This document shows, piece by piece, positions 21,676 to 26,210 of a DNA stretch of 26,210 bases (positions are counted from its first letter, which is position 1; each line of letters starts with the position of its first letter). The notes beneath the pieces are model-generated. The model made no database searches. It worked only from the letters and a program-made list of their open reading frames with translations, and had not been told where the DNA came from. Made by a program: the position numbers and the translations under genes. The DNA is from Saccoglossus kowalevskii. Its lineage: Eukaryota; Hemichordata; Enteropneusta; Harrimaniidae. The DNA lies in NCBI RefSeq assembly GCF_000003605.2, contig NW_003123414.1, positions 68,853 through 95,062 of the forward strand, written 5' to 3'.

Positions 21676-23157
21676 TGAGTGCCATTGTAGACGGATTATG
21701 CTTATCGCTAATGAGAGGGCAGAAATCACACTGGGTAGGGGGTTCTTTCACTGCTAGTATGGGGTAGACAATACAATAGTACTGGAAATGAAAGACACAT
21801 ACATCATATCAAGTTAAAGCTCCTGGCTCTAATACATCTCAAAATAATTACACGAAACAAAGCATAGAAAAATACAATGAATACATTCACTAAGCTAGGG
21901 GGTTGCGTAGGTAAGTGTGCATTGGTGATAACTCACAGTTCCAGGAAATGGATGACAGTCAATGGCTTCTGCAACACAACAACGAAGAAATACGGGAGTC
22001 TTGCTTGCAAAGGAATCCTGTTATTCTGGGGAGAACACCGCTCAAAGCAGGGAATTGCTGAGCACTCATACAAGGGCACGGTTCTAGAAGCCGTACCTAC
22101 ACACGAATTGATGACGTCACAAATGTATGACCTTCAAACGGGGTCGTTTCCTCGGTATATACTAATTGGTATATAAAAATTACAATAAAGATACTTAAGA
22201 CATTAAACACAAGGTAAAACAAATCACATGACAATATAATGATAACAACAGTAATAAATCCTTGCCTAACAGTTGAACAGAACGATCATAAAGTCAGTCG
22301 GGTAACGCCAAGGGTCACGCCGTGTGGTTGAAACTGGGTCATGGCGTGACAGGTGAGGAAGACATCATTAAACACTCACAAAATCACAATAAAACGGGGA
22401 AGTGGTTGCATATTACGGCGTAGCCAACATGGGAAATGAAAAACCGCCCAATACAAACGACGCAAAACTGAATGAATAAATAATAGTAAAATAACTTACG
22501 TCTTAAACTGGCAGACGCGCAATTAGTTCAACAGTTTCCAGATTGTGACAAGCCATGGAGCTATTTTTTAGCTCCATGATACAGCCCAGAACACGTCAGA
22601 ATAGTAAAAAAAGTCAGCTAATGTCAGTTGCCCGTGCCATGAGAGTCGGCCACAGAACCAAAACAATCTGTCAGCCTTCGCCGCCCACAGCATCAATATG
22701 ATTTTATTATTGCAATAGCATAGAAATGAACACTAAATGCTATCGAACCTGAAACCAAAGTAACCGTCCGATCAAAACGACCTGAGCCTATAAAAATCGA
22801 GTCTTATCTCCTTTGCGTTTCAGATCAACAGGAAGTCGGGGCCAATCTACCATGATTGTTCGCTTATCATCAATTCACAAAGGTCAAAAACGTTTTTAAA
22901 CATGAATTTAACGACGAACGTTTTTGAAACGAATCAATGTTCTCGTTATCTCTGGTGCGACTGCAGTCTTAGGAACAAACTTGAAGGACTGTAAACAAAC
23001 TGGGAAGTTCTTATTACTAAACAAGTACAGGACGACGAAGCTTAGATATCCAGGAACCAACACATACCAAAAATTATATCTCAAAAGTGAATATTTGTGG
23101 TGTATTTTAAGTCTAACCGGACCATAAGTTGGAATTCGTTAGTACTCTAAATATCCA
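21676..23157. other. Upstream flank of oxidase copy B, no recognised gene
   Basis: Should include the copy B promoter and 5' UTR near 21,700. The longest open frame here (21877-22176, plus strand, 99 codons) has no recognisable domain and I do not call it a gene. Small structures: an 11-bp inverted repeat with one mismatch (GTCACGCCGTG 22314-22324; CATGGCGTGAC 22340-22350) and a perfect 10-bp hairpin (22554-22578). Confidence 0.5.
22554..22578. repeat. Perfect 10-bp hairpin
   Basis: CATGGAGCTA, five T, TAGCTCCATG. No flanking context assigns a function. Confidence 0.5.
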
Positions 23158-25456
23158 AATTTATTTTAGTATAATGTAGTAACAACTTGCAATGATGGAA
23201 GTTGACCAAGCACGAGTTCTTACACCTAAATAAGTATCAAATATTTGTCCACACATTTATTCTATCAATTTAACAACCTTGTAGAGGTGGAAATTAATTA
23301 AACGACAGGTATTTACTCACAAATATATCGTCAATATTTGTCCACACATTTATTCTCTCAATTTAACAACTTGCAATTGTGGGAATTAATCAAACGCCAC
23401 TTGTCTACACCAAAATAAGTTTCAAATATTTTTCAACACATTTATTTTCACAATTTTACAATTTGTAATGGTGGAAGTTTATTAAACACGACTTTTGTAC
23501 ACCAAAATAAGTCTCAAATATTTGTCTACACATTTATTCTCTTAATTTAACAGCTTGTAATTGTGGGAATTAATCAAATGCTACTTGTCTACATCAAAAT
23601 AAGTTTCAAATATTTGTCCACACATTTATTTTCACAATTTAAGAACTTGTAATTGTGGGAATTAATCAAACATGACTTGTTAACATCAAAATAAGTATTA
23701 AATATTTGTTGAGACATTTATTCTCTCAATTTAACAACTTGCAATTGTGGGAATTAATCAAATGCGACTTGTCTACACCAAAATAAGTTTCAAATATTTT
23801 TCCACACCTTTATTTTCACAATTTCACAATCTGTAATGGTGGAAGTTAATTAAACGCTACTTTTGTACACCAAAATAAGTCTCAAATATTTGTCCACACA
23901 TTTATTCCCTCATTTTAACAACTTGTAATTGTGGGAATTAATCAAACGTGACTTGTCTACACCAAAGTAAGTTTCAAATATTTGTCCACACATTTATATT
24001 TACAATTTAACAATTTGTAATGGTGGAAGTTAATTAAACACGACTTTTGTACACCAAAATAAGTCTCAAATATTTGCCAACACATTTATTCTCTCAATTT
24101 AACAACTTGTAATTTTGGGAATTAATCAAACACGACTTGTCTACACCAAAATAAGTTCAAATATTTGTCCACACATTTATTTTCACAATTTAACAACTTG
24201 TAATTGTGGGAATTAATCAAACATGACTTGTCTACACCAAAATAAGTCTCAAATATTTGTCCACACATTTATTTTCACAATTTAACAACTTGCAATTTTG
24301 GGAATTAATCAAACGCGACTTGTCAACACCAAAATAAGTTTCAAATATTTGTCCACACATTTATTTTCACAATTTAACAACTTGTAATTATGGGAATTAA
24401 TTAAACGTGACTTGTTTACATCAAAATAAGTATTAAATATTTGTTGAGACATTTATTTTCACAATTTAACAACTTGTAATTGTGGGAATTAATCAAACGC
24501 GACTTGTCTACACCAAAATAAGTTTCAAATATTTGTCCACACATTTATTTTCACAATTTAACAACTTGTAATTGTGGGAATTAATCAAACGCTACTTGTT
24601 TACATCAAAATAAGTATTAAATATTTGTTGAGACATTTATTTTCACAATCTAACAACTTGTAATTGTGGGAATTAATCAAACGCGAACACCAAAATAAGT
24701 TTCAAATATTTGTCCACACATTTATTTTCACAATTTAACAACTTGTAATTGTGGGAATTAATCAAATGTTACTTGTTTACATCAAAATAAGTATTAAATA
24801 TTTGTTGAGACATTTATTTTTACAATTTAACACATTTTAATTGTGGGAATTAATCAAACGCGACTTGTCTACACCAAAATAAGTTTCAAATATTTGTCTA
24901 CACATTTATTTTCACAATTTAACAACTTGTAATTGTGGGAATTAATCAAATGTGACTTGTTCAACACCAGAATAAGTTTCAAATATTTGTCCACACATTT
25001 ATTCTCGCAATTTAACAACTTCTAGATGTGGGAATTAATCAAACACGAGTTGTTTACACCAAAATAAGTATTAAATATTTGTTGAGACATTTATTTTCAC
25101 AATTTAACAACTTGTAATTGTGGGAATTAATCAAATGTGACTTGTTTACATCAAAATAAGTATTAAATATTTGTTGAGACATTTATTCTCTCAATTTAAC
25201 AACTTTTAATTGTGGGAATTAATCAAACGCGACTTGTCTACACCAAAATAAATTTCAAATATTTGTCCACACATTTATTTTTACAATTTAACAACTTGTA
25301 ATTGTGAGAATTAATCAAATGCGACTTGTCTACACCAAAATAAGTTTCAAATATTTGTCCACTTATTTATTTTCACAATTTAACCACTTGTTAATGGTGG
25401 AAATTAATTAAACGTGACTTGTCTATACCAAAATATGTCTCAAATATATGTCCATA
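23158..25456. repeat. 92-bp satellite/minisatellite array, about 24 units
   Basis: A 92-bp AT-rich unit recurs head to tail; CAAATATTTG-type starts fall at 23238, 23332, 23423, 23515, 23607, 23699 and onward to 25441. Each unit has recognisable blocks: AAATATTTG, ACATTTATT, AATTTAACAACTTGTAATT, GGGAATTAATCAAA, GACTTGT, ACACCAAAATAAGT. Two main variants occur, TTTCAAATATTTGTCCACAC and TATTAAATATTTGTTGAGAC, alternating in the middle of the array. One unit near 24,681 lacks 7 bp. Edge units are the most diverged. No coding potential. Confidence 0.5.
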
Positions 25457-26010
25457 CTTGTTTAAGCAGTTGACATCAATGCAACTTAACTGCAGACAGT
25501 GCACAACCGAGTATCAGTATTGAGCTGGACACTCATGCAAGACAAGATATGAAAGACATTAAAAACATAAACAGCAGCTTCAGTATATCAAGAACTAAAG
25601 AATACTACCTCACATGGAAGCAAGTCAAAGCCGACGAGTCCTCGAAGTACGAACACAGATGACAGCTTCCAGTCACATTCAACAACAGAAACAAAAATCA
25701 TTGATGCTCTCCAAATGGGTCCCTTCTTTTGTATTGGCCACCTAAGGATTGCTAATCCCCTTTTCTAACTCTTGCCCCCAAAATTAATATATCGCCCCTA
25801 TTTAGAATGCATTGACTCACAAATTAATGAATATTCATGAGCACAGAAACTGCCACGTCATGCCTGTATCACTTGTCTCACAATATCGCTGTCGTGTTAA
25901 GCAATTTGATTGTTATTATTGAAAACACTGATTATTGTATTATCGAAGTTTCTTTAATACTGTACTTTATATATTTGATTACATGTACCATTTTTTGCTT
26001 TAAACCACGT

Positions 26011-26020
26011 CTATAAATAG
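26011..26020. promoter_or_regulatory. CTATAAATAG motif (TATA-like or MEF2-like), copy 1
   Basis: Within GTCTATAAATAGAC, whose 6-base arms are inverted repeats. It matches both a TATA box and the MEF2 consensus YTA(W)4TAR. The same ten bases recur 129 bases downstream. Confidence 0.5.
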
Positions 26021-26139
26021 ACATGTTGGTGACACAAGTGCGAATGTGATAGAAAACACCACTTTATTACGCATTTCTATAATGATAACTTTCGACCAAT
26101 GAGGGACATTCCCGCCTAGGGTTCAGAATCCCACCGAGC

Positions 26140-26172
26140 CTATAAATAGGACGCGCAAGTGTTTCAGCGCTA
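26140..26172 (+). promoter_or_regulatory. Candidate core promoter with TATA box at right edge
   Basis: CTATAAATAG (26140-26149) is followed by GGACGCGCAAG and a TTCAGCG initiator-like motif about 25 bases past the TATA start. A GC-richer block (ATTCCCGCCTAGG) lies just upstream. Local composition rises in GC compared with the array. The spacing is slightly short for the Inr; a start near 26,172 is an alternative. The gene it would drive is outside the window. Confidence 0.5.
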
Positions 26173-26210
26173 GTCTTTACCGCGTTGTTGTGTTCAACAG
26201 TTGTTTACAT

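Larger units (their letters stand above)
25457..26210. other. Region between the satellite array and the window end
   Basis: Unique-looking sequence with no recognisable coding exon; the longest small frame near 25,548 (36 codons) matches nothing I know. The last 200 bases look like a core promoter for a plus-strand gene whose body lies beyond the window. Confidence 0.5.

Noticed and set aside
21877-22176. 99-codon plus-strand open frame
   Set aside because: No domain, no start context or splice partners, and no similarity I recognise; could be chance or a remnant of an old element.
22780-22800. CCTATAAAAATC as a TATA box
   Set aside because: No initiator, GC block or downstream coding exon nearby; weaker than the motif at 26,140.
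23158-25456. CRISPR-like array
   Set aside because: Units are contiguous 92-bp repeats with no unique spacers, in animal DNA with introns; it is a satellite.

Overview
The window is nuclear DNA of an animal. Its genes have introns with GT-AG or GC-AG borders, intergenic DNA is AT-rich, there are short inverted-repeat transposons and a satellite array, and one 50-N assembly gap is present. Family content (a HELZ2-type RNB-helicase and hydroxyacid oxidases with peroxisomal tails) and the TE style suggest a marine invertebrate. The sequence alone does not fix the phylum.

Layout. (1) 1-5409, plus strand: the 3' part of a large HELZ2-like gene. Nine exons splice into one open frame of 1062 codons plus stop. 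It opens inside an RNase II/R-type RNB domain and ends with a complete UPF1-like SF1 helicase domain. Its last intron is GC-AG. (2) 6968-16106, minus strand: a complete seven-exon FMN-dependent 2-hydroxyacid oxidase gene (copy A, 362 aa, C-terminal SRL). Its 5.2-kb first intron holds a 177-bp mariner/pogo-like MITE and the gap. (3) 17287-21675, minus strand: a tandem paralogue (copy B) with the same exon plan. It shows several lesions: a displaced start codon, Tyr to Cys at the expected substrate-binding Tyr, loss of the exon-6 acceptor with a frameshift, and a GC donor. A 938-bp TIR transposon sits in its intron 1 and copy A preserves the empty site. (4) 21676-23157: no recognisable gene. (5) About 23158-25456: a 92-bp AT-rich tandem array of about 24 units with partly alternating variants. 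(6) The right edge: two identical CTATAAATAG motifs, the second placed like a TATA box for a plus-strand transcript starting near the window end.

Working relationships. The two oxidases are a tandem duplication whose divergence is mosaic: exons 1, 4 (3' part) and 5 are nearly identical while exons 2 and 3 are far apart, as expected from gene conversion. Both should act in peroxisomes if intact, and both have lost several residues that define glycolate oxidases, so their substrate may differ. Nothing in the sequence links them functionally to the HELZ2-like gene, which is convergent with copy A across a 1.56-kb spacer. I did not find a clearly new multi-gene system. The most informative signals are the decay or recoding of copy B, the dated transposon insertion, the conversion mosaic and the satellite structure.
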